DNA of 64,000 nt from Planktothricoides raciborskii GIHE-MW2 (GTDB lineage Bacteria; Cyanobacteriota; Cyanobacteriia; Cyanobacteriales; Laspinemataceae): contig NZ_CP159837.1 of the NCBI RefSeq assembly GCF_040564635.1, positions 6,931,001-6,995,000 of the forward strand, read 5' to 3'. A program made the translations under genes and the position numbers. The notes below the pieces were generated by a model that did not search any database, was not told the origin of the DNA, and worked only from the letters and a program-made list of their open reading frames with translations. Shown one piece after another: positions 54,195-62,407 of the stretch. Position 1 is the stretch's first letter; every line of letters starts with the position of its first letter.

Positions 54195-54782
54195 GTGGCT
54201 TCGGCGAAAAACGTGACTTTTCCTTTGGAATTAATGTGGGCTTTGATTGGCTTGCTACTAACAATTGCTGGCACCTTTATCGAAGCCTCAATGATCAGCC
54301 CTCCTTGGGATTGGGACTCCCAGGGAATTTCCATTTTTTCTCTGGGTGTCACCTATCAAATTGGGGCTGTTTTATTAATCGGATGTTTGGGCGGTAAAAA
54401 AGCCGGTACACTATCGCAAATTGCTTATTTAATCTTAGGATTACTCTGGCTGCCGGTGTTTAGCCAAGGGGGGGGGTGGACGTATTTAAAGGAACCTTCC
54501 ATTGGCTACTTACTCGGATTTGTTCCGGGGGGTTGGGTTTGTGGCACCTTGGCTTTTAGAAAACGCTTGCGGTTGGAATATCTGGCGTTCAGTTGTCTTT
54601 GTGGATTACTGGTGATTCATATGGTGGGCATCAGCTATTTAATTGTCAGTCATTACTTTATTGATGTACCATTAGTGCCCCAAATATTTAAATACTCCGT
54701 CGCCCCCTTGTTAGGACATTTAGTTATTGTCTGTGAGGTGACAGTATTGGCTTTTATGTTGCGAAAGTTTCTGCTTTATTAA
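54195..54782 (+). CDS. bioY: BioY-family biotin transporter S component
   Basis: A 195-residue membrane protein starting at GTG 54195. Six hydrophobic segments are visible: the first LMWALIGLLLTIAGTFIEA, then ISIFSLGVTYQIGAVLLIGCLGG, YLILGLLWLPVFSQGGGW and GYLLGFVPGGWVCGTLAF with the conserved GFxxG-type pattern of BioY. BioY binds biotin in the membrane and works alone or with an ECF energising module; no EcfA/EcfT genes are here. It lies between bioB and lspA in the same orientation, an arrangement seen in other cyanobacteria. Confidence 0.88.
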   Translation: MASAKNVTFPLELMWALIGLLLTIAGTFIEASMISPPWDWDSQGISIFSLGVTYQIGAVLLIGCLGGKKAGTLSQIAYLILGLLWLPVFSQGGGWTYLKEPSIGYLLGFVPGGWVCGTLAFRKRLRLEYLAFSCLCGLLVIHMVGISYLIVSHYFIDVPLVPQIFKYSVAPLLGHLVIVCEVTVLAFMLRKFLLY

Positions 54783-54857
54783 GTTGTCTGGTTGTGGGTT
54801 AATTTGGGTAAATCACCCCTAAATGCAATTTGTTAACTTTGAATTATGGAGAAAATG

Positions 54858-55382
54858 ATGCAATTAAATATGAAATTTAAAAATAGCGTATTTTGGATCG
54901 CGGCTTTGATTAGTTTGGGATTTGACCGATTTACTAAATATTGGGTGGTGCAAAACTTTGAGTTTAAAGAAAGTTGGGCCTTATGGCCCGATGTGTTTCA
55001 CTTTACTTATGTCACCAATCCCGGCGCCGCATTTAGTCTTTTTCCTGGTGCTGCTTGGTTGCGTTGGCTGTCTTTAGCGGTTAGTTTAGGATTAATCGCG
55101 TTAGCCTGCTTTGGCCCAAGATTTAATCCCTGGGAACAAGCAGGTTATGGGTTGATTTTAGCCGGGGCTTTGGGCAATGGGATTGACCGCTTTGTTGCCG
55201 GAGAAGTGGTGGACTTTTTACACTTCAAGCTGATTAACTTTCCGATTTTTAATGTAGCTGATGTTTCGATTAACCTGGGGATTATTTGTTTAATTTTGCT
55301 GAGTATTTTTATGCCTCATCCTACAGAAAAAATTAAAAAGACCCAACAACAAAAAATTTCCAATATAACTAAACAAGATTAA
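54858..55382 (+). CDS. lspA: Lipoprotein signal peptidase (signal peptidase II)
   Basis: A 174-residue integral membrane aspartic protease. ATG 54858 is chosen because GGAG lies 6 bases upstream; ATGs at 54846 and 54855 are in frame. Four membrane helices are visible. The catalytic aspartates are in GNGIDRFVAGEVVDFL and FNVADVSINLG; the TNPGAAFSLF motif is also diagnostic. It cuts prolipoprotein signal peptides at the lipobox cysteine after diacylglyceryl transfer. It lies 63-75 bp after bioY. The basic, Gln-rich C-terminus is not part of the core. Confidence 0.95.
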   Translation: MQLNMKFKNSVFWIAALISLGFDRFTKYWVVQNFEFKESWALWPDVFHFTYVTNPGAAFSLFPGAAWLRWLSLAVSLGLIALACFGPRFNPWEQAGYGLILAGALGNGIDRFVAGEVVDFLHFKLINFPIFNVADVSINLGIICLILLSIFMPHPTEKIKKTQQQKISNITKQD

Positions 55383-55417
55383 TTGATTTAGCTTGGTTAA
55401 TATTAGATAGAGTGGCT

Positions 55418-56517
55418 ATGTTAATTTTTTTAAGAATAAATTGATATAAGTCAATTAAAGAATTAGACTTATATTTAAAGCCAGTAAATATTTTAATTGG
55501 CGCTAATGGTGCGGGTAAGTCTAATTTAATTTCTGGGTTTAAATTATTGCGATGGATGATGCAATCTCCGGGGAAATTGAAATTTTTTATTGGCCAAGCG
55601 GGAGGCGCAAATTCTTTACTTTTTAATGGTGCGTCTGTGACTCCACAAATGGAAGCTGAATTTCATTTTGAAACCGAAGCGGGCAGAAGTGAATACTTTT
55701 GTCGGCTATTTCATGGGGCACCGGATACTTTAATCTTTGCTGATGAACGCTATCGATTTTCTCGGAATACTTTTAATGGATTGGCTGATTGGACTTTATT
55801 AGATGCCGGTCATAAAGAAGCCAAATTAATTGATCTAAATAATTTAGGCGATCCAACGGCTAGAACAATTTTTAGGCTAATGCAAGGTTGTGCCGTATAT
55901 CAGTTTCATAACACTTCAGATACAGCGCGAGTTCGCCAAAGATGGAATATTGAGGATAGCCGATATCTGCGTGAAGATGCGGCAAATTTAGCCCCTTTTC
56001 TGTTGCGGCTGAAAGAAACAGAACCCATCTATTATAAAATCATTGTAGAAAGCAGCAAATTGCGCCTTTTTTTGCCGATTTTGTTTTGGAACCAATTAAC
56101 AATTCGGTGATGTTACAATGGAGTGAACGAGATACAGATTTAGTGTTTAGCGCCCATCAAGTCTCCGATGGAACATTAAGAACGATCGCCTTACTGACTC
56201 TCTTGTTACAACCACCAGATAATTTACCTGAAGTTTTAATTTTGGATGAACCTGAGTTGGGTTTACATCCTTATGCGATTAATATTATTGGTGGCTTGAT
56301 CAAGAGTGTGTCCCATTATAGTCAAGTGATTTTAGCTACTCAGTCTCCTCTATTGATTGATTGTTTTGAGCCTGAAGATATTATTGTCGTAGAACGGAAA
56401 GATGGGAAATCTTATTTTTCTAGATTAGAAGAGTCTAAGCTTGAAGATTGGTTAGCTGAGTATTCTTTGTCTGAAATCTGGAATAAAAATATTATTGGAG
56501 GAAGACCACGGCGATGA
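55418..56517 (+). pseudogene. AAA_21/RecF-like ATPase, stop plus frameshift
   Basis: Starting at ATG 55418 (MLIFLRIN), the frame meets TGA at 55442-55444 and continues in the same frame as YKSIKELDLYL ... ILIGANGAGKSNLIS, a perfect Walker A preceded by the usual strand. A frameshift around 56045-56060 breaks the link to the second half, which resumes as QIAPFFADFVLEP and carries QVSDGTLRTIALLTLLL (signature), EVLILDEPELGLHP (Walker B) and ILATQSPLLID. The family is the SMC-like AAA_21 ATPase often paired with a DUF4276 protein, and one that begins on the ATGA overlap at 56514 is indeed here. Both are broken. As read, no complete ATPase can be made. Confidence 0.85.
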
Positions 56518-56597
56518 TTCGGTTACATATTATTGCGGAGGGACAGACAGAAGAAGAATTTGTAAATTCAATGTTAACGGAATATTTAGGAAATTAG
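56514..56597 (+). pseudogene. DUF4276 N-terminal fragment
   Basis: ATG 56514 overlaps the ATPase stop as ATGA, a sign of coupled translation. The 27 codons read MIRLHIIAEGQTEEEFV and so on, the opening of DUF4276 (a TOPRIM-like family), and end at TAG 56595-56597. The remaining roughly 180 residues of the family are missing, replaced by unrelated DNA with a HIP1-type palindrome at 56644. Confidence 0.7.
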
Positions 56598-56643
56598 GAC
56601 ATTTTTTAGTCGCTTTTCAGGAAAAATGGCTGATATCTTTGTA

Positions 56644-56673
56644 GCGATCGCGAAGCGTCCCGTAGGGAATCGC
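56644..56673. repeat. HIP1-containing small palindrome, copy 2
   Basis: GCGATCGCGAAGC and GGGAATCGC flank GTCCCGTA; both ends are identical to the element at 35404-35433. It lies shortly after the truncation point of the DUF4276 fragment. Confidence 0.7.
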
Positions 56674-56810
56674 TGCTCATTTGAGTATCCGATTAGCTTT
56701 TTTTGGCTTTTTTGCCGATCGCGATCTGGTCGTTGCCCGATCTCTAAGCCTTAAAATTGAGATCAAGCAAACCTCATACTCAATCGTTAGTCGCTGAATT
56801 TTCAGAGGAT

Positions 56811-59072
56811 ATGACCCCACCACCCCCCCAAAGACCCAAAACGATTCTGAATGTTGTCACCCAAGCGGTGCAAACAGTTCACGCCCAAGTGATGGGAAAG
56901 CTGAAGCTGAAACCGAATGCTAAAGTCCCGGAATTGTGGATTTCTGAACCCAATGCTAATAAACCAGAGGTTTATCCTTTGCTGGGCGATCGCTACTTGT
57001 TGGGGCGATCGTCCAAAACCAGTGATATTGTGGTGCGGAATCCACTGGTGAGTCAAGTTCATCTATCTTTAAGTCGGAATTCTCAGCAGCGTTATGCCCC
57101 ATTTATCCTGAAAGATGAGAAGTCAACCAACGGTGTGTATCAGGGTAAACGACGGATTACGAAAATAGTCCTGGAACATGGGGCGGTGTTTAGTCTCGGC
57201 CCTCCGGAATTAGCGGATGCAGTCCAAATTAAATATGTGAATCCGCCACCGTGGTATATCCTGATGTTGCGCTGGTCCCTGTACGGCTTCACCGGCATAA
57301 GTGCGTTATTCGGATTATCGATCGCGATCGCGTGGCAAAAAGTCTCGGTCAAACCCTTGCCCACATCGATTTCTGGGCCTGTGGTGGTCTATGCTCGGGA
57401 CGGACAAACCCCACTACGTCCGTCTTATAGCCATGCTCACCGAGAAATCAAACGATTAGAAGAGTTTTCCCCCTATTTGTCAAAAGCCTTAATTGCTTCG
57501 GAAGATAGCCGGTTTTATTGGCACTTGGGGGTCGATCCGATTGGCGTTACCCGGGCGGTATTGGTGAATTTAAGCGGAGGCAGCATTAGCCAAGGGGCGA
57601 GTACCCTAACACAACAGTTGGCCCGGAGTCTATTTCGGGAGTATGTAGGGACTCAAGATTCTGCGGGGCGCAAACTCCGAGAAGCCTTGGTGGCCTTGAA
57701 GTTAGAAACATTTTATGGCAAGAACGATCTACTGCTGGCTTATTTAAATCGAGTCTATTTGGGCATTGACCTCTATGGATTTGAGGATGCGGCCCAGTTT
57801 TACTTTGGCAAGTCCGCCCGAAATCTCAATTTATCCGAGGCGGCAACTTTGGTGGGAATGTTGCCTGCCCCGAATGCGTTTAACCCGGTGCAAAATTATT
57901 CTTTGGCGGTGAAATACCGCGATGGTGTGATCTATCGGATGCTGAAATTGGGCATGATTAGCCAAGAAGAAGCCGATCGCGCCCGCCGATCGCGGATTTC
58001 TGTGCATTCCAAAGCCAAAGAAATTATTGGCAACACCATTGCCCCTTATTTCTATAGTTATGTGTTTGAGGAATTGGAGTCTTTGCTAGGGGTGGGTCTA
58101 GCCAGAGAAGGTAATTTTATCGTGGAAACAGGTTTAGACCCGAAGATCCAAGCCAAAGCCGAGAACAGCCTGAAAAATTCCGTAGCCGAAATGGGTGGTA
58201 TTTATGGCTTTGAGCAAGGGGCGATCGCCACCGTAGACTCCCGAACCGGGGAAATTTTGGCTTTAGCGGGAGGGGTAGACTATCAAATCAGTCAATTTAA
58301 TCGGGCTACTCAAGCATTACGTCAACCGGGATCGACCTTTAAAATTTTTGCCTATACTGCGGCTTTAGAAGAAGGAATTTCCCCGAATACCACCTATTCT
58401 TGTGCCGCATTGGTCTGGGAAGGGGTTTCCTTTTCCCCTTGCGAACGCAGCAGTGGATTTATCGATATGTGGCAAGCGATCGCCCAATCAGAAAATTCCG
58501 TTGCCTTGCGGGTTGCCCAACAAGTCGGCTTAAATAACGTCGTGCGTCAAGCCAGAGAACTGGGGATTAAAAGCGACCTCAATCCCGTACCGGGCTTGGT
58601 TTTGGGTCAAAGTGAAGTCACCGTGTTAGAAATGACCGGAGCATTAACGGCATTAGCCAATGGTGGAAAATTCAACTCTGCTCATGGGATTAAGCGAATT
58701 TTAGATAGCAGTGATTGCAAGGATCCGAATAACCCAGAAACCTGCCGCGTCATCTATGAATATGGACAAAGCCCCGAAGCCAACCGGCAAGTCCTCTCCC
58801 CAGAGGTGGCGGATACTATGACGCGAATGTTACAAGGGGTGGTGCAAAGTGGTACGGGCAGAAGTGCGGCGATCGGTTTGGGAGAAGAAGCGGGCAAAAC
58901 CGGCACCACCAACAATGGCGTAGACCTTTGGTTTGTGGGCTATTTGCCCCGCCAACATTTTGTCACTAGCGTTTGGCTGGGCAACGATGACAATAGTCCC
59001 ACTTCCGGCAGTAGTGGCCAAGCGGCGCAAGTTTGGGCTAATTATATGAATGAGGTGGTGAATCAAAAGTAA
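56811..59072 (+). CDS. FHA-domain class A penicillin-binding protein (PBP1A type)
   Basis: ATG 56811 follows AGAGGAT closely; TTG 56757 is an alternative, giving 771 rather than 753 residues. Residues (from TTG) about 70-155 form an FHA phosphothreonine-binding domain (YLLGRSSKTSDIVVRNPLVSQVHLSL, KSTNGVY). A single membrane helix (about 168-192) follows, then GT51 glycosyltransferase (IASEDSRFYWHLGVDPIGVTR with the catalytic Glu, QGASTLTQQLARSL) and a transpeptidase domain with SxxK in PGSTFKIF, SxN in SENS and KTG in AGKTGTT. It polymerises and cross-links peptidoglycan outside the membrane; the FHA part would face the cytoplasm and read Ser/Thr-kinase signals. No kinase is adjacent. Confidence 0.93.
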   Translation: MTPPPPQRPKTILNVVTQAVQTVHAQVMGKLKLKPNAKVPELWISEPNANKPEVYPLLGDRYLLGRSSKTSDIVVRNPLVSQVHLSLSRNSQQRYAPFILKDEKSTNGVYQGKRRITKIVLEHGAVFSLGPPELADAVQIKYVNPPPWYILMLRWSLYGFTGISALFGLSIAIAWQKVSVKPLPTSISGPVVVYARDGQTPLRPSYSHAHREIKRLEEFSPYLSKALIASEDSRFYWHLGVDPIGVTRAVLVNLSGGSISQGASTLTQQLARSLFREYVGTQDSAGRKLREALVALKLETFYGKNDLLLAYLNRVYLGIDLYGFEDAAQFYFGKSARNLNLSEAATLVGMLPAPNAFNPVQNYSLAVKYRDGVIYRMLKLGMISQEEADRARRSRISVHSKAKEIIGNTIAPYFYSYVFEELESLLGVGLAREGNFIVETGLDPKIQAKAENSLKNSVAEMGGIYGFEQGAIATVDSRTGEILALAGGVDYQISQFNRATQALRQPGSTFKIFAYTAALEEGISPNTTYSCAALVWEGVSFSPCERSSGFIDMWQAIAQSENSVALRVAQQVGLNNVVRQARELGIKSDLNPVPGLVLGQSEVTVLEMTGALTALANGGKFNSAHGIKRILDSSDCKDPNNPETCRVIYEYGQSPEANRQVLSPEVADTMTRMLQGVVQSGTGRSAAIGLGEEAGKTGTTNNGVDLWFVGYLPRQHFVTSVWLGNDDNSPTSGSSGQAAQVWANYMNEVVNQK

Positions 59073-59082
59073 CTCGTCACCG

Positions 59083-59300
59083 ATGGTTGATGGTTGTTTG
59101 TTGATGGTTGATGGTTGATGGTTGTTTGTTGATGGTTATTTGTTGATGGTTGATGGTTGTTTGTTGTTTGTTGATGGTTGATGGTTGATGGGTAGGGATT
59201 ATATGGTTAATTGTTGATGGTTGATGGCTACAACCACCAACAAAAGAATCCTTACCCACCAACAAACAACCATCAACCATCAACCATCAACCATCAACTA
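59083..59300. repeat. Long inverted pair of TGATGGT / ACCATCA heptamers
   Basis: The left arm (59083-59225) is GATGGTT and TTTGTTG heptamers; the right arm (59228-59298) is CAACCATCAACCATCAACC. The core AACAAAAGAATCCTTACCCACC lies at about 59237-59258, and a related GGGTAGGGATT at about 59190. The two arms can pair over tens of bases. It follows the PBP gene and precedes the convergent small acidic protein gene. Confidence 0.78.
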
Positions 59301-59307
59301 AAAATTG

Positions 59308-59646
59308 TTAATTATCAATTAGTTCGGATTGTGATAACATTTCTGTGTGTTGTAACCAGGCGATCGCTGCTTGATGAAATTCTTCTATTAAAACAGTTTC
59401 TGGCGGATTACTTTCATCAATTAAATCCTCAATTGTTGCCCCTTCATAAGATAAAATAAGGCAAAAAGCATTACCAATTCTTTGCCAGGTTTGTAAACTA
59501 CCGGATTGAATTAAAGTAATTTTATCCAGTAAATCTCTAGCCCATTCAGGACTGTGCTGAATATCCATAATTAAAAACTCGGAAAGCCGAAGATGAGCCG
59601 GGTCATTTTTTCGGTGTCCCGGCCAGGTAAAAGCAGTTTTAGACAT
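59308..59646 (-). CDS. Small acidic protein downstream of EndoU gene, possibly UPF0231/YacL-like
   Basis: A 112-residue soluble protein starting at ATG 59646. It is Glu/Asp-rich, especially in the second half. GSLQTWQRIGNAFCLILSYEGATIEDLIDE and VLIEEFHQAAIAWLQHT loosely resemble YacL/UPF0231 proteins, but the match is weak and I do not recognise it firmly. It lies 68 bp after the secreted EndoU gene in the same orientation, so co-transcription is likely. An acidic small gene right after a nuclease toxin is the usual place for an immunity protein; that is inference. There is no signal peptide. Confidence 0.55.
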   Translation of the reverse strand: MSKTAFTWPGHRKNDPAHLRLSEFLIMDIQHSPEWARDLLDKITLIQSGSLQTWQRIGNAFCLILSYEGATIEDLIDESNPPETVLIEEFHQAAIAWLQHTEMLSQSELIDN

Positions 59647-59714
59647 AATGTTTGACGGTAATAATAGACGATCAAAAAGTCAATAAAGTCGTCCAAATCA
59701 GATAACTTTAAAGA

Positions 59715-60260
59715 CTATCTTAAAGGAAATGCCGTGTTAATTTGGCCATCGCTTAAGAAAGCGCCTGCTATTGTAAATAAACGATTATTATCACTCTTAC
59801 AATAGTTGTCGGCGTTAGCGCTTGGCGCATTAGGACCACACCAAGCCCACCTAGGTGCATTTGATGGGCAATTTTGTTGATGGGTAGCGGCGTAGATAAT
59901 TGAGTTTAAAACTTGAGTTTGCGTGCAGCTATCTGGAAACATGGTGGAGAATTTTCTCTGGTTAGAATGGCCGGAATAATTCCAGGTTCCGCCGTAAATT
60001 CCTTGGCTATTGGCTGACTGAGTAATTTGAAAGTTTTCCACCGTATTGGGGGTAACTCCACCGGGTCGGGAATGAAATCCTTTAGGCCGGTTTTGACTCC
60101 ACTCCCCACAGAATATATGGGTCTGGTTAAGTGGGGGATTTGTTCTCGACCAATGATCTATATTAGCACAATTGACTTGACTTGGTGCGGCACAAGCAAA
60201 GAAAACGATCGCCCCAAAAAGTGATAGCGCGCTCGCCATTAGTTTAGGTATAGTTTTCAT
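59715..60260 (-). CDS. Secreted EndoU-type endonuclease
   Basis: A 181-residue protein from ATG 60260; the frame is open to 60335, but the first 25 residues look non-coding. Residues 1-30 are a signal peptide (MKTIPKLMASALSLFGAIVFFACAA). The mature part has the bacterial EndoU pattern: HIFCGEW with the first catalytic His, KGFHSRPGG with the second His, YGGTWNYSG and KFSTMFPDSCTQTQVLNSIIYA. Paired cysteines suggest disulphides outside the cell. EndoU enzymes are RNases, and in bacteria they often serve as toxins between competing cells, although stand-alone secreted forms exist. The acidic gene downstream could be its immunity partner. Confidence 0.8.
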   Translation of the reverse strand: MKTIPKLMASALSLFGAIVFFACAAPSQVNCANIDHWSRTNPPLNQTHIFCGEWSQNRPKGFHSRPGGVTPNTVENFQITQSANSQGIYGGTWNYSGHSNQRKFSTMFPDSCTQTQVLNSIIYAATHQQNCPSNAPRWAWCGPNAPSANADNYCKSDNNRLFTIAGAFLSDGQINTAFPLR

Positions 60261-60604
60261 ATTTTTGCAGATTTTTTCATTTTTGATGGCATCGATCGCA
60301 TTTTCTGGGAAAGTCAGACAATCATGGGATGCCACACCTTACGCAAAATTTTAACCCAGAATCGATCGCTCCCGCAATTGACATCTGGGAAAAAATGGGA
60401 AAAAAGGCGATCGCGATCTGTTTTAATTAACTGCTTTTCTCAAAATGGTTTAAATCGGTTTGAAGCAAAGATTATCAAGAATCAGTGACAGTCTGGCCGG
60501 AGCGAACCAACTCCGAAGAGAATCGCGATATTCTATATATTGCTCATCATGGCGATTGGGTGCATTACTCCGGTGAGCACAGAATCGCAATTCGGTACAT
60601 TTTA
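60261..60604. other. 344 bp spacer between divergent EndoU and methyltransferase genes
   Basis: No gene is seen. HIP1-like sites occur at about 60363 and 60408. An open frame leads into the methyltransferase from 60485 but has no similarity to the family. Confidence 0.5.
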
Positions 60605-61729
60605 ATGAATCAATATTTTGCAACAGTTGCCAGAGGGTTAGAAACCCTGGCAGCCCAAGAGTTAGAAAACTTGGGGGCGCATTCTGTAGAACCGGGATTT
60701 TGTGGGGTTGCTTTTAGGGGCGATCGCACCTTACTTTACCGAGTAAATCTATGGGCTCGCTTACCCTTCCGCATCTTAATGAAACTTGATGAATTTCGCT
60801 GTCAAGACGCCCAAGAACTCTATCGCCACATCCAAACCATTGACTGGTCAAACTATCTGACTCCAGACTTGACCCTAGCGGTCAAAGCCACCGGGAAAAG
60901 CGATCGCCTCAACCACACTCATTTCACCGCCCTTCAGGTGAAAAATGCGATCGTAGACCAACAAATGCAGGAATTTGGCGATCGATCCAATGTAGACACG
61001 GAAGCCGCAGATTTGCGAATCTCCGTGCATATCGATCGCGATATCTGTACCCTAAGCCTCGATAGTTCCGGCAACAGTCTGCACCGTCGAGGTTATCGTC
61101 CGGCAGTTGGGGCCGCCCCCTTAAAAGAATCTTTAGCCGCTGCCCTAATTCAAATGTCCGGGTGGCAACCCGACCTTATGTTCTACGATCCCCTCTGTGG
61201 TTCCGGCACTTTACCCCTAGAAGCCTGTTTAAAAGCCCTCAACGTCGCCCCCGGACTATTTCGGGAAAGCTTTGGCTTTGAAACTTGGCGAGACTTTGAC
61301 CCCTCAGTGTTGGAAAAACTGATTCAAGAAGCGGAAGACAGCCAACTGGATCAGCTTCCCGCACCAATTTGGGGCAGCGATGGGGATCCGAAAATGATCG
61401 AACAGGCGATCGCCAATGCCACCAACTGCGGCGTCCTCGATCAAGTCTATTTTTCTCAACTAGACTTAAATGAAATAGCTGCCCCTGGAGACAGTGGAGT
61501 GTTATTCTGCAATCCTCCTTATGGAGAACGCTTAGGGCGCGATCGTGACCTAGGGGAATTTTACAAACAACTAGGAGACATCCTCAAACAACGGTTCAAA
61601 GGCTGGACAGCCTTCATCCTCAGTGGCAACAAAGAACTCGCCAAATCCATTGGACTCAAATCATCGCAACGGACGGCAGTATTTAACGGCACATTGCCCT
61701 GTCAGCTAATGAAATATGAACTCTACTAG
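60605..61729 (+). CDS. THUMP-domain class I RNA methyltransferase, RlmL/UPF0020 type
   Basis: A 374-residue protein; ATG 60605 (MNQYFATVARGLETLAAQEL) matches the family's usual start, so the 40-residue upstream extension is rejected. Residues 1-60 are the ferredoxin-like domain and 65-160 the THUMP domain (RFKDAQELYR-like, RISVHIDRD). The methyltransferase follows, with YDPLCGSGTLPLEA as the SAM-binding motif and CNPPYGERL as the NPPY motif that binds a target guanine or adenine amino group. It probably makes an m2G in 23S rRNA as RlmL does. It is cytoplasmic and full length. A hairpin repeat lies right after the stop. Confidence 0.9.
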   Translation: MNQYFATVARGLETLAAQELENLGAHSVEPGFCGVAFRGDRTLLYRVNLWARLPFRILMKLDEFRCQDAQELYRHIQTIDWSNYLTPDLTLAVKATGKSDRLNHTHFTALQVKNAIVDQQMQEFGDRSNVDTEAADLRISVHIDRDICTLSLDSSGNSLHRRGYRPAVGAAPLKESLAAALIQMSGWQPDLMFYDPLCGSGTLPLEACLKALNVAPGLFRESFGFETWRDFDPSVLEKLIQEAEDSQLDQLPAPIWGSDGDPKMIEQAIANATNCGVLDQVYFSQLDLNEIAAPGDSGVLFCNPPYGERLGRDRDLGEFYKQLGDILKQRFKGWTAFILSGNKELAKSIGLKSSQRTAVFNGTLPCQLMKYELY

Positions 61730-61730
61730 A

Positions 61731-61798
61731 GGGTCCGCGCATTCCGGCAGATATTTTTGGGTTAAAAGCATAGATTTACTGTCGGAATGCGCGGACCC
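61731..61798. repeat. 20-bp inverted repeat GGGTCCGCGCATTCC
   Basis: GGGTCCGCGCATTCCGGCAG (61731-61750) pairs with 61779-61798 with a single mismatch. The GCATTCCGGCAG part is shared with repeats at about 3935 and 3992. Its place 2 bp after the methyltransferase stop means it could slow transcription; no T-run is present. Confidence 0.75.
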
Positions 61799-61827
61799 CT
61801 ACAGAGGTTGTGGACAAAAAACACAAA

Positions 61828-61854
61828 ACCCCCTTTCCGCAAGGGAAAGGGGGC
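61828..61854. repeat. CCCCCTTTCC / GGGAAAGGGGG hairpin
   Basis: A near-perfect 10-11 bp stem with a GCAA loop lies just downstream of ndhJ on the leftward strand and may mark the 3' end of the ndhC-K-J transcript. Confidence 0.6.
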
Positions 61855-61876
61855 GAAAAGCCACAAGAATATCCGC

Positions 61877-62407
61877 TTAATAAGCGTCTTGTAACTCGTA
61901 AAAATCTGGGGAAATATAATCCTTGCGTAAAGGCCAACCCACCCAATCCTCATTCATCAAAATTCGTTTCAGGTTGGGATGTCCTTCATACACAATCCCG
62001 TACATATCATAAGACTCCCGTTCTTGGAAATCTGCCGCCTTCCAGATCCAATAAACCGAAGGCACTCTGGGGTCTTCTCTGGGCAAGAAAACCTTCACCC
62101 GCACCTCCTCTGGCTCAGTGACATTATCCTTCACCTTCACCAAATGGTACATACTCACCAAATCTTCCCCAGGGCCAACATCATAGCCACATTGACATTG
62201 GAGATAATTAAACCCATAAGCATAGAGAGCGGTTGCCAGAGGAATTAAGAAATCTCGGTCAACCTTGATCATCTCTACCCCGGAATGATCGTTGCCCAAA
62301 GACTCATGTTGAAAACCATTCTGGGTTAACCATTGGGATACCTTACCCGGAGATGCCACTGGCACACTAGAGGCTTCAGCGATCGGAGTATTCTTCTCTT
62401 CAGCCAC
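61877..62407 (-). CDS. ndhJ: NDH-1 subunit J
   Basis: A 176-residue protein starting at GTG 62407, with AGGAGG 7 bases upstream. It overlaps the ndhK stop by 8 bp. It belongs to the NuoC/30-kDa family: [38 protein letters not shown] and [46 protein letters not shown] with the ERE(S/T)YDM(Y/F)G signature. It sits in the hydrophilic arm of the thylakoid NDH-1 complex that serves respiration and cyclic electron flow. The first 25 residues are variable and low-complexity. Confidence 0.95.
   Translation of the reverse strand: MAEEKNTPIAEASSVPVASPGKVSQWLTQNGFQHESLGNDHSGVEMIKVDRDFLIPLATALYAYGFNYLQCQCGYDVGPGEDLVSMYHLVKVKDNVTEPEEVRVKVFLPREDPRVPSVYWIWKAADFQERESYDMYGIVYEGHPNLKRILMNEDWVGWPLRKDYISPDFYELQDAY

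Noticed and set aside
59211-59459. Rightward frame of 82 codons across the TGATGGT microsatellite
   Set aside because: Its first half is translated repeat and the second half lies antisense to the small acidic protein gene.
60485-60604. 40-residue upstream extension of the RlmL-like methyltransferase
   Set aside because: The family begins at the MNQYFATVARGLE region; the extension has no family similarity and no good ribosome site.
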